This document shows positions 14,924-27,639 of a stretch of 64,000 nt of DNA, in pieces; position 1 is the stretch's first letter; every line of letters starts with the position of its first letter. The stretch is from Molanna angustata (lineage: Eukaryota > Arthropoda > Insecta > Trichoptera > Molannidae): assembly GCA_963576475.1 (NCBI GenBank), contig OY754977.1, positions 12,896,743 to 12,960,742 of the forward strand. The letters run 5' to 3'. A program made the translations under genes and the position numbers. The notes under the pieces are model-generated. The model was not told the origin of the DNA. It saw nothing but the letters and a program-made list of their open reading frames with translations, and did not search any database.

Positions 14924-15760
14924 CTAAACACAAAATAAGTAAATGCTTAGTTTTGAAAATGTAACAATAAAAAAAAATCAAAATGGAACATAAAAAAGTT
15001 GAGCATTTTTGAGGGATTTGTAATTATAACATGTATCAATATAATTTAGTCATATTTTAGTCAACATTAAGATTTTACATGTCATAAACCAAGTTTTTAA
15101 TATTGCTTTACTAATTTAATGAATTAACATTTGTAGGTACATGAAAAGTATACCTACTTTTTTATGAAAATACGAATGTTAAACAAAAGTTACCACAGAA
15201 TAGGTTAAATAATTTAAAATTTGAAAGAAATGAGATTGTTTTGTTTTAAAAACTAATTAAAGTAATAGATTGATTAACTCATTTGTTGAGATGAATTACC
15301 AAAGAAAAATAAATTTTAAAATATGAAAAGAATATCTGTAAATCAATTATGGTTTTTTAAATATTATTAAGTTTGTATGCAAAAATACATCTGAAAAAAA
15401 AATTATAAAAAACTTAAAGCCTATTTTATTGTATATATTTGTTACAGTCGGAATAAAAGAAATAGAGTATTCGTTATAGGATGAAACAAATGAAGACGGT
15501 ATGGCTTACTCTATATATTTATTTCATGCACATTACTCATTCGGGATGGGAGGTTACTAATAATAAAGAGACGAAAGGTTTATTAAAAGCTACGGGATAT
15601 CAAAAATTATTTAATATACATACAAGCTGTGTCAATCAAGCATCGAAAAAAAACGCATGAACTTCTAAAATCATCTTCAAAAGAAAAATATATTAAAGCC
15701 AATGAAAATTTTCAATGATAATAAAAAAAAAAGTGTGAATGTCGGTCAAGAATTTTAATG
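14924..15760. other. intron 4 sequence, no gene recognised
   Basis: It is AT-rich, with no recognisable coding region or repeat family. Confidence 0.45.
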
Positions 15761-16067
15761 TCTACTAGCTTCAGAGCAGAACCGTTCCTTCGTCTGAAGA
15801 GACTTATAATAAACCTTTTTTTATGCTGTATGGGAACCAGCTTAGAATTGTGCTGTTACTCTTTTCCATTTTCATCGTTTTGGGATGTCCCGAAAGAGTG
15901 GACAGGTTGTGCGGGGATACACACATGTGTCATGAGTGTATCTTCCTTTCATAATGCACACCCGCACACCTGTGACTGGTTACCCCACATTGTGGGATAT
16001 GGCGAGATGGTATGAATGAATGAAAATAAGTTCATTAGGTTCTGCTCTGAAACTTGGAGACAGTAGA
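15761..16067. mobile_element. MITE-like element with inverted ends
   Basis: TTCAGAGCAGAACC at 15770-15783 is repeated inverted at 16038-16051. TCTACT at 15761 is matched by AGTAGA ending at 16067, so the ends are about 20-30 bp of imperfect inverted repeat. The GC-richer interior includes GGTTACCCCACATTGTGGGA and ATGAATGAATG, motifs also seen at about 1230-1260 and 14130-14180. The 85-codon ORF inside is not convincing as a protein. Confidence 0.65.
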
Positions 16068-17573
16068 ATTTTCACAACAAATTCTTTTCTTTTAATCTTA
16101 TTAGTTAAAATGTACTAAAAAGAAAAATAGCTACAACGTATTATGAAGAGTAATTTCTTCTAAATAATTCAGTCTTGTATGGAACTAGAAACAAAAAAAA
16201 GTTCATTTGATAGCGAAAAAATGTCAAGAATATATTGAATGAATGATATCGAACTTATCGAATAAAACTTCTAAACAAAAGGGCAAATATAAATAATGGT
16301 CCCCCTCGTCGAAAGTTGCCATTTCACGTAAAAAATTGATTTATTTCGGGTGTATAATGTAATTTCAACTTTTGAAATATAAATATTTCATGCTGGTAAG
16401 GAACTTTCCATCGATTCGTATGCTGCATTTCCTCCGAATCCGATATCTCGTGGAGGTTATTAACCCGATAGAATTTCTGCTGCATGTTGTGACTTTGTAA
16501 GCTCGGAATATCGAGTAAAAACTTGAATATAAATACGTTTTGATATTATATTAAAAACTTAAATTGCACGTATTTCATCGTAGTTTATTCAGCAGTATCT
16601 ATTATCTTAGGCATTTGATGGCGTACTTGAAAAGTGGTTTGCGTAGAAAACGATATAATTTATTTTTTCAATAAATGAATATCGATGTGTCCATTTTAAA
16701 GGTTATTTTCCTCTTTCTGTTCAACGTGGTAGTCTGAAAAATCCCCATTCTTTGTTTTTCCGGACTAAGATGTCGAGTACCTGCATGAATTTTCCAGATT
16801 TTTAAATTACGTAGTTCTTGGAAAATCTACGTGATTTTAAAAAAAAAATTGCGATTTTAATTAGTTTTTATCTTTATTTACATTTTATTACAATTTATGG
16901 CTAAATAGCCTTTTATTATAAACTTTCGAAGGTAACACTTCTCCACACATTGTGTAAGTGGCTAGTTTATACCCAAAATATTAATTTCTCCCAATTGTAT
17001 TTCTAGTCGATTTCTTGTCAATTTTCAACATTGGTCAATAATATGAATTTCAACTTTACTTTCAATTGTTTCCAATTCGAGCTATCAACTATCTGTTGAG
17101 TATTTGCAAACATTTGTCTAATAAGAATCTGAAAAGACATGAAGAGAGGTTCTTAAGTTGGTACAGAATAATTCTTCGAAATGTACCTCCTTTATTTTCA
17201 AAATATTTAGTAATGATTACTGACGCATGATTGTATGATAAGTGAAAATTCCAGAAACTATATTTTGATGTGAAATATTTCATTTTGATTAGTAAACTGT
17301 AACTATTCAACTAAGAGTGAGAAGAAATAACTCATTATTCAAACACTCACGACTCGAAGTATTAATTTCTTAACTTGATAATAGCGTTTACGTGATGTTA
17401 ATTCAAGACTAATTGATTGGTGTGTAACCCTGTTTATATGAATTAGCATAATAATGAGGTTAAATTCAAGAAGTAGTACCTACAAGGCAACAAATAACCC
17501 TTCGGCTAGATACAATGATATATATATTTCCACGGTGAATTTTCTCCCTCAAAACTTGATCATGAATATGTAG
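16068..17573. other. intron 4 sequence, no gene recognised
   Basis: It is AT-rich. A short ORF at 17089-17310 shows no similarity I can name. Confidence 0.4.
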
Positions 17574-17575
17574 TA

Positions 17576-19241
17576 CCGGGTGTCTCAAGAAAATGTATAC
17601 ACATGTAGATATCAATTTTAAAATTGATCTAAAGTCTAATCGTAAACGAGTGGATACTCGTTAAAACAATAGAAAAATATTAAAATAGAATTGTTTATCT
17701 CTTTCATTTATACCTTAATCAAAAAAAAATATCTCCAAAATTAACTTGAGATAATAAGTAGATTTTTGTATATGTATTACGGGGATTTCCTGGAATTGTT
17801 TTAGCTTACTCTTCAATTGATATTTTTTTTTGTAAATCAATTTTTTTATTTTTTTAACATCAAATTGAAGATAATGATTATTTTTTTATATATAGTATGA
17901 GGATTTATTGGAATCGTTTTAGCTAACTCTTCAATTGATACTATAAGTGTATGTATGTACATACGTTCATTCTCTTGAATTGGCTCCAGAAAAATGTTAA
18001 GTAATTATGCTTAGTATTCGCGAGAAGTTAGAGGATTATTTTCAGGAGTACCTCTCCACTATTTTTGTGAGAGTTGATAAGAGTAATCTCCAGTAAGTTC
18101 AAGTTAATCTCCTTTAAAATCTGCCAAACTGATCGGGCAAATAGAATCCATCAAATGTTCTCTGAGTTCTCCAGACCTCAAGCCTCTGGAATTTTTTGTG
18201 AGGAGTCATCAAAGATAAGTTATATTTTTTGATCAATTATAGGTGGAACTTGATAGAGAGTGCAACGAAATTTCAAATTGGATGATTCGCCATGTTCAAT
18301 GGGCATCAATTTTAAACTTTGGGCTATTTTTTTTTTATCTTTTTTCTTCAGTTTCGATTTTGGAAGTTGGAAGCAAAGTAATTCACCTCTTTCTCAACTC
18401 CGCTCGATCTTGAGCGATTTTCTTCAACTCTGTCATCCTTATTTGTGGCACAAGATAGATATCCGATTACTGAGCCAAAGTCTCGAGTTCAATTTCCGTA
18501 GAATGCAGAATTTGTTATTGACAAAGAATTATAGTCCGAGAGATAGTAACGGTTCCGATGAAACATTTTTTATTTATTAATATAATTAATGTACATGTGT
18601 ACAAAGGCGGGTTTATTGCTATAAAGAAATTTCTTTCAACCAACCCGAGCAACATGTTTTCTCTGATTTTTTAATACTTTCATATTATTGAATATAGGTA
18701 TGAAAATGTGTCTGGTACCTGGGAGTGGTTTCGTTAACCAGTGCGCATCCTCTATATATGTGAAAATTGCATATTTTGACATTTATTTAATATAATTTGT
18801 ACTTGTTTGTTATTTGTATCTATTAAATCCGTCCTTTTGTCAAATATATACATAATGTTACTGAAATATATAATTTTTTTTTCAGAAATCTTCCCGGGTG
18901 TGCGCTGAACAAATTACCGAGTTTTACTGTAATTTGATTGACAGTATAAAAGCACAAAAGGACTTACAAATAATACTAAAATCTGCAATTTTTACCAATA
19001 TAAAGGAGATGCGTACTGGTAAACGTAACCACTCTCAGGTGCCAGACTTAGCTTTTTCATACCTATATTCAATAAGGAAGGAAATATAAAAAATAAACAG
19101 TCATTAAAAAAATAATTGCTTTTTAATGTTGTTATCTCTTAGACTATTAGTAAACCAAGAAATAATTCACACAAAAATAAAATAACTATCTACCGTTTTA
19201 ATTATTATGCGAAGTGTGTATACATTTTCTGGGACATCGTG
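17576..19241 (+). mobile_element. decayed mariner-like element with nested insertions
   Basis: The ends are imperfect terminal inverted repeats of about 28 bp (left CCGGGTGTCTCAAGAAAATG; right, inverted, CACGATGTCCCAGAAAATG, both continuing TATACACA). They are flanked by TA at 17574-17575 and 19242-19243, the mariner target site. Inside, at about 18160-18235, is SSPDLKPLEFF and then, one frame over, VIKDKLYF: the third catalytic Asp region of a mariner transposase. The first two catalytic Asp blocks were not identified. Later insertions include a retroelement 3' end (18585-18655, minus) and a foldback repeat (18686-19074). The transposase is dead. Confidence 0.8.
18686..19074. mobile_element. 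foldback element nested in the mariner
   Basis: An arm of about 86-90 bp at 18686-18771 (TATTGAATATAGGTATGAAA and following) recurs inverted at 18984-19074. A spacer of about 210 bp lies between them. The arms match through GAGTGGTT-CGTT-ACCAGT-CGCATC. The arms are diverged but clear. No protein was seen. Confidence 0.75.
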
Positions 19242-19243
19242 TA

Positions 19244-22200
19244 TGTATAAATATTAATTCGTGCTTACGAGGCAAAATAATAATTGCAATAGTATATTAT
19301 TAAGAAAGCAGCGTTATTAGAAAGCCAGCACAAAGCATTTGTTGAGCAATTAAATAAAAATACATAATGTATGATAAGTATACCTTGAGCACCTGCGGTC
19401 CATCCATGACAAACACATTAAGAAATTGATTTGGATTAGTACAAACTTAATACAATACATATTATTCTAGGGATTGACATGTCATTACATCATATTACGG
19501 GTCTGTTAGTAGATAGACATAGGAAGATTACAGCGAATGAATTGCTCAATATGATATGAATATTAAAAAAAAAAAAGAAGAAAATTTAACATATTTATAA
19601 TAGGTAGGATCGGATGCACACTGGCTTGGATTTGCAGTATAGAACCGATTTCGATTAGTATAACAATTTGATTAGGCTATTTTTGTTCTTGTTATAACAA
19701 CATACTCATTGTATTTAAAAAAAATATTAGTTTATTAATCTATAGTGTATTTTTTTAATAAATTTACATATTTAAAACAGCATAAAAAATACATAAATAT
19801 GTAAAACCAAAAAATCGCATGATATCGTCAAAATTCCGCTATCGAAACAATGATTAATTTTTTAATACTTTGTATTCAAATACCCTAATTAATTATTTAT
19901 TTTACAGGTTGAAAATACCCTTACGAGGCGTAACAATTAAGGGAAGGAAAAAAATTCTTAATTATTCATTTAATTTGATATATAAATATTAATAATAACA
20001 CTTCCTTGCATCCTGCGCAACTGGCGAGCTTATTACCATATGGCAATTTCTTAACCAGTGTTTCCAGCCCAGAAAAGCAAGAAATGCATAATTTGTTGAT
20101 TTTGATTTATTTTGTTGTAATTTTTTTTTATTATACGTTTAAGAAATTAAAAATATGTTGAATATAAAAGATTATTATTTTGAAAATGCATACCCAATTT
20201 ATTGAGCAATTCATCCGATGAATAAATTAGAACACAAGAAATGAAAATTACATATTAAAACATTAACATTTCTTTGCCTTAATGATACAAGAGGGTGAGT
20301 TAGAAAGGAACGTCAATGTTTGAACAAAGTTGTATCGTTAAGACAAATTAGTAGTATACAAGAATAAAAGAGAAAAGATCAGTTGAGAAATAAAATACGA
20401 GTAAAAGTTGGAATAAAATATTTAAAAAAACAATTTTAATTAATCAGATTAAAGTCGTAGGTAAATTATATTAAAAAAAGAACAGGACAATAAATTAAAG
20501 TTTTAAATTTATAATAATGAATCAATAATTTTATTTTAACGATTAGAATTAAAAGAGGAAGTCAATTCGATAAATTATACTTTGTGTAATTTTTGAATAA
20601 AAAACTATAATATTTTTTATATTAAAATGTTTATTTTCAAGATCAAGAAATAAAAAAAAATTTTAGTAAAATTGTTGGCACATTTGATTTATGTTTACAC
20701 TTCAACACAAAAAGTGTAAATTTTTGTCTTGTTTTTTAGAGCAATCAATTGTTCACGTAAAATCACAAAGTATTACTTTGTAGGTATCTTATAATATACA
20801 AATCAAATTCTCTTTTGACTAACCGAAATCATAGAAGTAATAAAATCAATGAAAAACGCAGAAGTAGTTTGAAACCTCAATAAAATATAATTGTGAAAGG
20901 ATTGTGTTTTCAAAGGAATGATATTTAAAAAAAAATATCAGGTGGTGTATGACTTTAAATGAAGCAAAGCATGTTCAAGGACAGAGGTGTTTGATATTGT
21001 TGCTGTCTGCTAACTCTATTATAAATAACATGACGTAAAGGTATGTTTGTTTGTAAGAAATTGATTGGTAACACTTCCTATTGTATCGATATCAAACAAT
21101 ATTTTTGCGATATATATATATTGTTTTGTCTGTATATCTTATAAACGAAATAGAAAAAAAAATCTTTGAACGGCGAAAATGTGTAATTTCATCAAATACA
21201 AATAATTTCTCATCAATATTTAATTTAAGGTCGCCTTTCTTAATTAATTACTATCCTTATATTTTTTTCAACCTTTCTAACCCTTAATCAAAGTGACCTA
21301 CAAATAAACGAATGACTTTCAAATATTTTCTCGGAATCAAATCAAAGTCGAGAAAGCATGGCGTTGAAAAATATTTAAATATTGATGACTTGTAAAGTTT
21401 AAATATTGAAATAAGAATCAGCAATTTTTATCCAATTCTGTGGTTTAAACCTCAAATGATTTGTCCCTAATTTGGAAATTTTAGGTTTTTTCTGACTAAA
21501 ATAACGTAAAATACCTATTCACAAATAAACTATTTTGCTAATTGGATCAAAATTCCCTTCATTTTACAAAAATTCTGTTGAAATATATGCTAGTTATTTG
21601 TGAATTCATTATTATATTGCGCTTTATAGAATAAGATATCACTTTATGATTGCTTAAGAAAAAATCCAACTACATTACAAAAAAGTGAAAGTATTCGAAG
21701 GAAAAGAAGGAGACGAATAACATATATCAACTATATGACAGTAAGAAATAAAGGATTACATACGAAACGGTAAAGAGAATATTTAGTTTAGAAACATCAA
21801 TGTAAAAATAGGGCTAAACATATAATTCGTCAAACACATTGGGATTATAACAAGCACAATAACATCAAAGTCAGAAAACAAAAAATATTGGAAAAGGAAA
21901 GGAAATTTTAAAGATTAAGAAATAATATAATATTAGTTTTCGAGTTGTAGATAAAAATAAATATATTTAATTAAATATAATGCACTTGGTAAAACTGGTT
22001 TCATAAAGGGTAAACATGTTTTCTACATACCTATTATAACAAAAAAAGTAATAATTTTGATACAAAACACGTGAAATCAAATTTTGTTTGGTTACTGTAA
22101 CTATATTCAGAGTATCTGTAATATTTTGAAATATAACTGAATTATGAAAATATTCTACCATATATACGAACTAAAGGTATAAGGCATATACGTCTAGTAG

Positions 22201-22924
22201 GGATCAACAGGTGATATTTCTGATCCAAAATGTAATACTGGGCATTGACAAATTATGTTCTGTGTGTGAATAAAATATTGATTTAATGTACAATCAAATT
22301 GAATAAAAAATATTTATTTTTATGATGAAACTGATAGGTACGCGATAAAATATGTAAACGAGTTTTCCAATTTCAATTTGAAAATCATCGAAGAAGTTTT
22401 TTATATCAGCTAGCTAGGATGCTCATAAATTTGAGGTTTTATAGTAAAATAAAAATTTAATAAACAATTAAAAAAAAAGTTGTTAAATCACTTCAAATTT
22501 AAACATTTCTGAAATCAAATCTAGCAATGGACCGAGTGTCATGAATATATTGACTTAAAACAAAAGAATTTTTGTAAATAAAACGAGCATTTTTTTTGTA
22601 AAATTAAATAAAATAAATTAAACACTTATTAAAAAATACTAATATAAATTAAAAAAAGATCCCCAAAAATATAGATAAAACCAGTTAATTTAAAAAGATA
22701 GTTTGATAAAACGAGAAGAAAGTATTTCTATGATTTTCAATAGAAAACATGTTTATTTCATGAAATTGATCTTATAGAATGGGGTAAAAACTTCCTGTTA
22801 CTCTCCATTAAAACACTTTTACTGCCCCAAATAAATTGGTCGATTTCCTTACATATATAAGGTAAAAGGAAACACTACACGATATTATTATGTTGAATAC
22901 ATACATGTATAACAAGATACATAC
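19244..22924. other. intron 4 sequence, no gene recognised
   Basis: It is AT-rich. The stretch at 20000-20060 contains a weak reverse copy of the retroelement 3' end at 9575-9650. There is no coding region I can support. Confidence 0.45.
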
Positions 22925-23015
22925 CAGCTCGGATACAAGAGGTATAGACTTTCTTCTCGGCCTGATGTCCGGCATACTGTCAATATTGCTGTAGAATGGG
23001 TTATCTCCTGGATGC
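22925..23015 (-). CDS. unc-13: unc-13 exon encoding the HPGDNPFYSN...PLVSEL segment
   Basis: The exon has one base of a split Gly codon plus 30 codons: HPGDNPFYSNIDSMPDIRPR, then RKSIPLVSEL. The acceptor is TTATTTCTTTTCAG and the donor is CTG then GTATGT. The IDSMPDIR...K.IPLVS block is conserved in vertebrate Munc13-1 immediately upstream of the C1 domain, which makes the family assignment firm. It ends in phase 0 and joins the next exon in frame. Confidence 0.95.
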
Positions 23016-23332
23016 CTGAAAAGAAATAAAATACTTAAGAATTGTAGAAATCGAACAGATGTATGGAAGTTGAACATTCGTTGAACGGAAATACAAAAAT
23101 AAAATACATTTTATTTGCATTTTATTGAAATAAATTATACGAAGAGACTATTTTTTGTAGAATTATTTTCAAATGAAAAGCATTTTAATGCTACATACAT
23201 AGTTAGAGGCACTGTAGATTATAGCATATAACTGCATGTAAGATAAAAGTAGAGAACGAATGGCTAGAACAGGAAACGGAATATTTATATTTGGGGAGTA
23301 TATTTCAACAGAATAGAAGATCTATTTTTTTT

Positions 23333-24073
23333 ATCCAACTGTCGATTCGTCCATGAAAATTCAATTCTCTGAATGAATCGACATTATTAAGCCAAGATGC
23401 GTGTACGAAGGAACATTTTGTATGGCGTAGTGGACTTTTTGCATGCTAATAACACCAACTAGAGGCCTCGCAGCATATACATATGTTCCTGTACATGGAT
23501 TTACTCATAATTTGGAGTAGAACATTTTATATGAGTTTTGTTTGTCTGTGTGTGAGTCTGTGTGTGTTATCAACTTTTCAGGGGTTATCAACTTTTGAAT
23601 TTTTGGTTTATTTTTCCATATATCTCAGAAACCATAAAAGCTAGAACGCTGAAAATTGGTACATGCTTAGACAAATATAAAATCTCAAATCAGTTTTTTC
23701 GAAAAAAATCCAGGGTTTCTCAAACATTTTTTATGAAGAAAAATATTTTTTTATTTAAAAGATTTGGAGTTTATATTTCCAAATCTTCTAAAAATATCGA
23801 AAAAAGCCGAAACACCCCAACAAGATAATTAAATTTCTATAAAAAATATACATATTATAGAAGTACATCTCAATTTTTTTTAACAATTTTTATAAAAATT
23901 GAATTTAGTGACGACATTGCTTCATATAATTTGTATGGTAGTTGCCTATACACAATATGTAAGAAGACTTAATAGTTTGATAATTAATCTCCAAACATAC
24001 ATACAGAACCATCATGCTGTTTTCATATTCCGGTTAGGAAAAGAGAACTGACCTCCAAACTGTCCTATCTTGA
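23333..24073 (+). repeat. dispersed repeat family X, copy 1 (about 740 bp)
   Basis: It matches 43090-43850 in inverted orientation over most of its length, for example ATGAATCGACATTATTAA, TATGGCGTAGTGGACTTT, the ACGACAT...TTCATA-AATTTGTATG block, and a right end with CCATCATGCTGTTTTC and TGACCTCCA-ACT-TCCTAT. The copies have many substitutions. The class is unknown; no transposase or RT motif was seen. Confidence 0.75.
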
Positions 24074-24075
24074 CA

Positions 24076-25379
24076 TAATAATAATAATAATAATAATTGT
24101 TTATTTACTTTTTAAAAACAAATTACATTGGAACAATATTGAATGTATACAAAGAAAAAATAATAATATATACAATATATATATGAATAAGTATATAATA
24201 CATGAATTAAACCATTTTTGTGGTAGGTATATAGGGTGTGTTCCACTTTTTACCTTTGTCTGCCTAACTAGGAATAATTCCCGTTTTAAGGCAGCCAATT
24301 TTTTTTTTGTTTATTTTATAGTTTTCTTACGAAATAAATATATGTTCTGAATGATGAAAACATTATTAAACAATATATCTAAATGCTGCACCCTTTAATA
24401 AAAAAGAAATAAAAAACAAAAAAATATTTTACTTAAGAAACAGATTGACCATAAATATCTAGTAGATTAAGTCAGATAGTATAGATTTGAAACATAATAA
24501 TAGTAATAATAATAATAAAAAAAAAATAATAAATAATTTTTTTTTTCATGAAACAAACTACAAATCACATCAACTGGAAAAACACTTATTAACACAAAAA
24601 AATATATCAAGATATACAAAGTAAAGTGTATGAAACATTTAAACATATATATACGTTTAGTTTAGTTCTGATTGTTTTCTTCCAATGTTTATAAGCCAGT
24701 TTTTTATATATTTTTTTAGGAGAGGTATACTCATACTTTTACAATCACTAGGTAGGGAGTTATATATTCTTGGACCCAGGAAAGTATAATCGTTTTGTCC
24801 AAAAGTCTTGTAGGTTTTTTTTATATATAGTAGACCTCTGTTACTAGACCTTGTTTCGTATACATTATTTTGTGTTGTAAATATAGTATTATAATAGATA
24901 TGCACATAAAGAATTATTTTTTGAATGTATACTTGTCTCACATCTAAAACACCAAATTCCTTAAATAGGTCATCACTTGGATATCTGTAAGGTTTATTTA
25001 AAATGACTCTCAAAATTGATTTTTGTGCTTTTTCTAAGGGATCCAGAATAGATTTGTAAGTTCCTCCCCAACCAATTATACCATATCCTAAGACTGAATT
25101 GCAAAGTGCATAATATAATTGTTTAACCTGAGTGACGTTAAGAATGGATCGAACCGATAAAAATATAAATATTAATTTCCTGATTCTATTTGATAAGCAT
25201 TCTATATGTGAATCCCATTTCAAAAAGTTATCAACAATTATTCCAAGATATTTAATTTTTTCAACTGGTTCTAGGTTAACTGTGCTTACAGTGGTATCTG
25301 AATTTATTGTTTTGATTTTTATATTCATATTTATCTTAGGTTGTCCTACATACATACCAACATGTGTTAAATTTTTCAA
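24076..25379 (-). mobile_element. LINE 3' part: reverse transcriptase C-terminus, 3' UTR, TTA-repeat tail
   Basis: The 240-codon minus-strand frame 24657-25379 shows a LINE post-palm region: VEKIKYLGIIVDNFLKWDSH, then LYYALCNSVLGYGIIGWGG and LDPLEKAQKSILRVIL, and a C-terminal YTFLGPRIYNSLPSD. A 3' UTR runs down to an (ATA)n microsatellite at about 24077-24099, which reads as a TTA-type tail on the minus strand. It is 5'-truncated near 25379. Sequence differs clearly from the LINE at 1-1102, so it is another family or lineage. It is in the same orientation as unc-13. Confidence 0.82.
24657..25379 (-). CDS. non-LTR reverse transcriptase C-terminal fragment
   Basis: The frame is intact and 240 residues long, covering the region after the catalytic palm. 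The FADD motif would lie upstream and is absent, so no enzyme activity is expected. The first Met is arbitrary because the real ORF would have begun much further 5'. The KYLGI...W..H motif identifies the family as a LINE RT, not LTR or telomerase. Confidence 0.8.
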   Translation of the reverse strand: MKNLTHVGMYVGQPKINMNIKIKTINSDTTVSTVNLEPVEKIKYLGIIVDNFLKWDSHIECLSNRIRKLIFIFLSVRSILNVTQVKQLYYALCNSVLGYGIIGWGGTYKSILDPLEKAQKSILRVILNKPYRYPSDDLFKEFGVLDVRQVYIQKIILYVHIYYNTIFTTQNNVYETRSSNRGLLYIKKTYKTFGQNDYTFLGPRIYNSLPSDCKSMSIPLLKKYIKNWLINIGRKQSELN

Positions 25380-25384
25380 TAATA

Positions 25385-25475
25385 TGGATTTATGGGTTTA
25401 TAGTTTGATACTTATTCTTCAACTTTACATACTATCGCTATCGACAGTTGGATCTCATGTGTTACATACAACTAG
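25385..25475 (-). repeat. dispersed repeat shared with 42935-43035
   Basis: On the minus strand it reads AACACATGAGATCCAACTG, then GTATGTAAAGTTGAAGAAT. The plus strand at 42950-43000 reads AACACATGAGATCCAAATTT and GTATGTATAGTTGAAGAAT. It is adjacent to an ACTAGTTG motif at both sites. The element type is unknown. Confidence 0.65.
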
Positions 25476-25482
25476 TTGTAAA

Positions 25483-25649
25483 ATGAATATGTCCTTGTTA
25501 AACAAGTACCTACATATACATCTTCCTACGTTCCCTAAAATAAGCAAATAAATGATTGTGCTATAGGTGAATGAAATCGGTAGAGGCAGGATTCGAACTC
25601 GTGACCACTGATTACTAACCCAATGCGCTAACCGCTCTGCCATGGACCA
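25483..25649 (-). mobile_element. tRNA-derived SINE (family A), copy 1
   Basis: On the minus strand the head has TGGCAGAGCGGTTAGCGC and GAGTTCGAATCC. The body has CACCTATAGCACAA, GGGAACGTAGGAAGATGTAT and CTTGTTTAACAAGGACATAT. The anticodon region is missing a base relative to other copies. Confidence 0.85.
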
Positions 25650-25965
25650 TTTTGTCATGTTATTATCTTTGTGCCATTGTACACATTTCATTGTATATTT
25701 ACATTAACTCTGGCTGGTCGTAAGAAATTTTCATTTGGCTATAAATTCTCCAGTGTACAAATTATTTTACATAATAGAAGTTACAAAAAGTTATCGGAAG
25801 AAGAGTTATGGCAGGTAATAGAATAAACTGAGCACTTAGACAAGTAACGTCCGATCCAAGCGTCTCAAAGGAAGCCATAATTGCCGTACATAATGCAATT
25901 GCAGTGCCTACTTTGACATGTGCCAGTGAAAATGGATGTGGCAAAAGGTCCATGAAAGTAGAATA

Positions 25966-26150
25966 ACCATACCATCACGCCATTTTCCTATTTGGGGTAG
26001 GCAGAGGGAACTGAACGTCTAACTCTTCCCTTTTGAAATACATTTCTCGCTTCATTCACATCAATGCATCGTCTCATACACCCTCTTCTGCTATTCTTAT
26101 GTCTCCATCTTTCCAAATTTTATTTATGTGATCTTGCCAACATTTACTAC
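25966..26150 (-). pseudogene. LINE 3' end remnant
   Basis: On the minus strand: DGDIRIAEEGVYETMH-like sequence, DVNEARNVFQKGRVRRSVPSAYPK by eye across small gaps, then a stop and GATGGTATG. It is homologous to the end of the plus-strand element at 33270-33715 (DVNEAKHVCQDRGVWRSVLS). Confidence 0.7.
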
Positions 26151-26870
26151 ATGAAAGTAGAATAAACGTTGTAGAAATGATACCACTAAAAAGAGAATAT
26201 AATATAACGAAATATGATAGAATAAAAATAAGGAGATAATAATAAATGCTATAGAAATGAGACCACTAAAAAGACCACTAAAAAGACAGAATGTAATATA
26301 ACGAAACATGATCTCCTCTATTCCTCTCTACACAAGCCTAATAAGCTTTCAGAGAGGAGTGGTATTGTTATATATATTATTTGTAAATTAATTATTGCTT
26401 GTTATTGTAAACATACATGTTGTATAAATAAAATAAAAAAAAAATGAATGATAGAATAAAAAATAAGGACATAAGAATAAATGCTGCAGAAATGAGACCA
26501 CTAAAAAGAGAATGTAATATAACGAAATATGATAGTTTAAAAATAAGGATATAAGGAGAGAATGCAAGAATGATATTCAAAGAAAAATGAAAGTGAATGT
26601 TCTATGATGGTTTGGGTACATTGAAAAAATGAAGGATGAAAGATTGACCAAAAAAATATACATGGGTGAAAGAGATGGAGCGAATAGCAGGGGTTGCCCC
26701 AAAAGGGATGACTTGACCACATGAATTAAATTTTTAAAAGAAGGGAACATAAGGAGATTAATAAGTCGATGCATGGACATAAATAAAGCTAGGAATGTGT
26801 AAAAAAATAGAAGAGTATGGCGCTCGTTTCTTTCTGGTTATCCAAGCGACATGGTGTGATAATTAAATGT
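26150..26870 (+). pseudogene. decayed LINE 3' remnants with a triplicated segment
   Basis: The segment encoding a LINE-like MRPLKRECN-TKYDR block is present three times (about 26160-26240, 26241-26310, 26480-26560). It is followed by a degenerate C-terminal region to about 26860 (SRCMDINKARN-like, then a tail with CATGGTGTGATAAT). It is homologous to 33290-33715. Confidence 0.65.
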
Positions 26871-27107
26871 GTAAGCTGAAATACTCGTTGGAAGAATATA
26901 TGAAACATATTGTAAATTTTTTTATGAGTCTATATTTCCAATAAAATATTGGTAGATATAGTGTTAAAATTATTATTAAGGTATATATTTTTTTATTAAT
27001 TCACAGTGCATTTATTAATTTTATATGAATGTCGTATGTTTTGAATCATTTTATAAATCCTACGTATGATTATTTTATTGCTTCTTTGCTGGCACCATTA
27101 TATATTC

Positions 27108-27256
27108 AAAAACTGAGTCAGAGAAATAGGCGGTCTGGGAGGCATCTCACACTCAGATCGTCTGGATCACAAAGTAACAACTCCTTAGGGGAGTTGGACA
27201 GAGCCAACAGGGCGGGTTACTATGATCGGTGCTTTGGTATGAGTTGTCCTCAAATG
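27108..27256 (+). repeat. repeat fragment shared with 49852-49912
   Basis: GGAGTTGGACAGAGCCAACA and the following GCGGGTTACTATGATCGG resemble GGAATTGGAAAGAGCCAATA and GCGGCTTATTTTGATCG near 49853-49890. This small conserved block is probably part of an otherwise decayed element. Confidence 0.5.
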
Positions 27257-27639
27257 TAGAACACTCTAATATTTACATATGTTTTTGTTAAAAAAAGTTG
27301 TTGAGGTCATAACTAAATTAATGAAAAAAAACTCAGCGATACGTAATTCCGAAAGTTATGTAATACGATCCAAAAATTAAGAGAGAATACGAAAAACAAT
27401 TCACAGAGACATGCCACTTTGAGTTCATCAAGTTTGCTGCTGACAAACAAGAAACTGTTTTAGAAGCTGCTTTGAACTTTGAAACTCGTGTTACAAATTC
27501 GGCAGTTTACGAATATTGATCTTGAATTTGTTAATGCGAAAAATAAATACCGACGAATCTTTGAATAGTTTGAATCTCACAAGATAAATATACAAGTTGA
27601 ATTCATAAACACAAAATACATAATTACGATGTTTACTTT

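Noticed and set aside
18260..18580. 106-codon ORF inside the mariner remnant
   Set aside because: It does not carry mariner or other recognisable motifs, and it lies just after the broken transposase block with no similarity to it.
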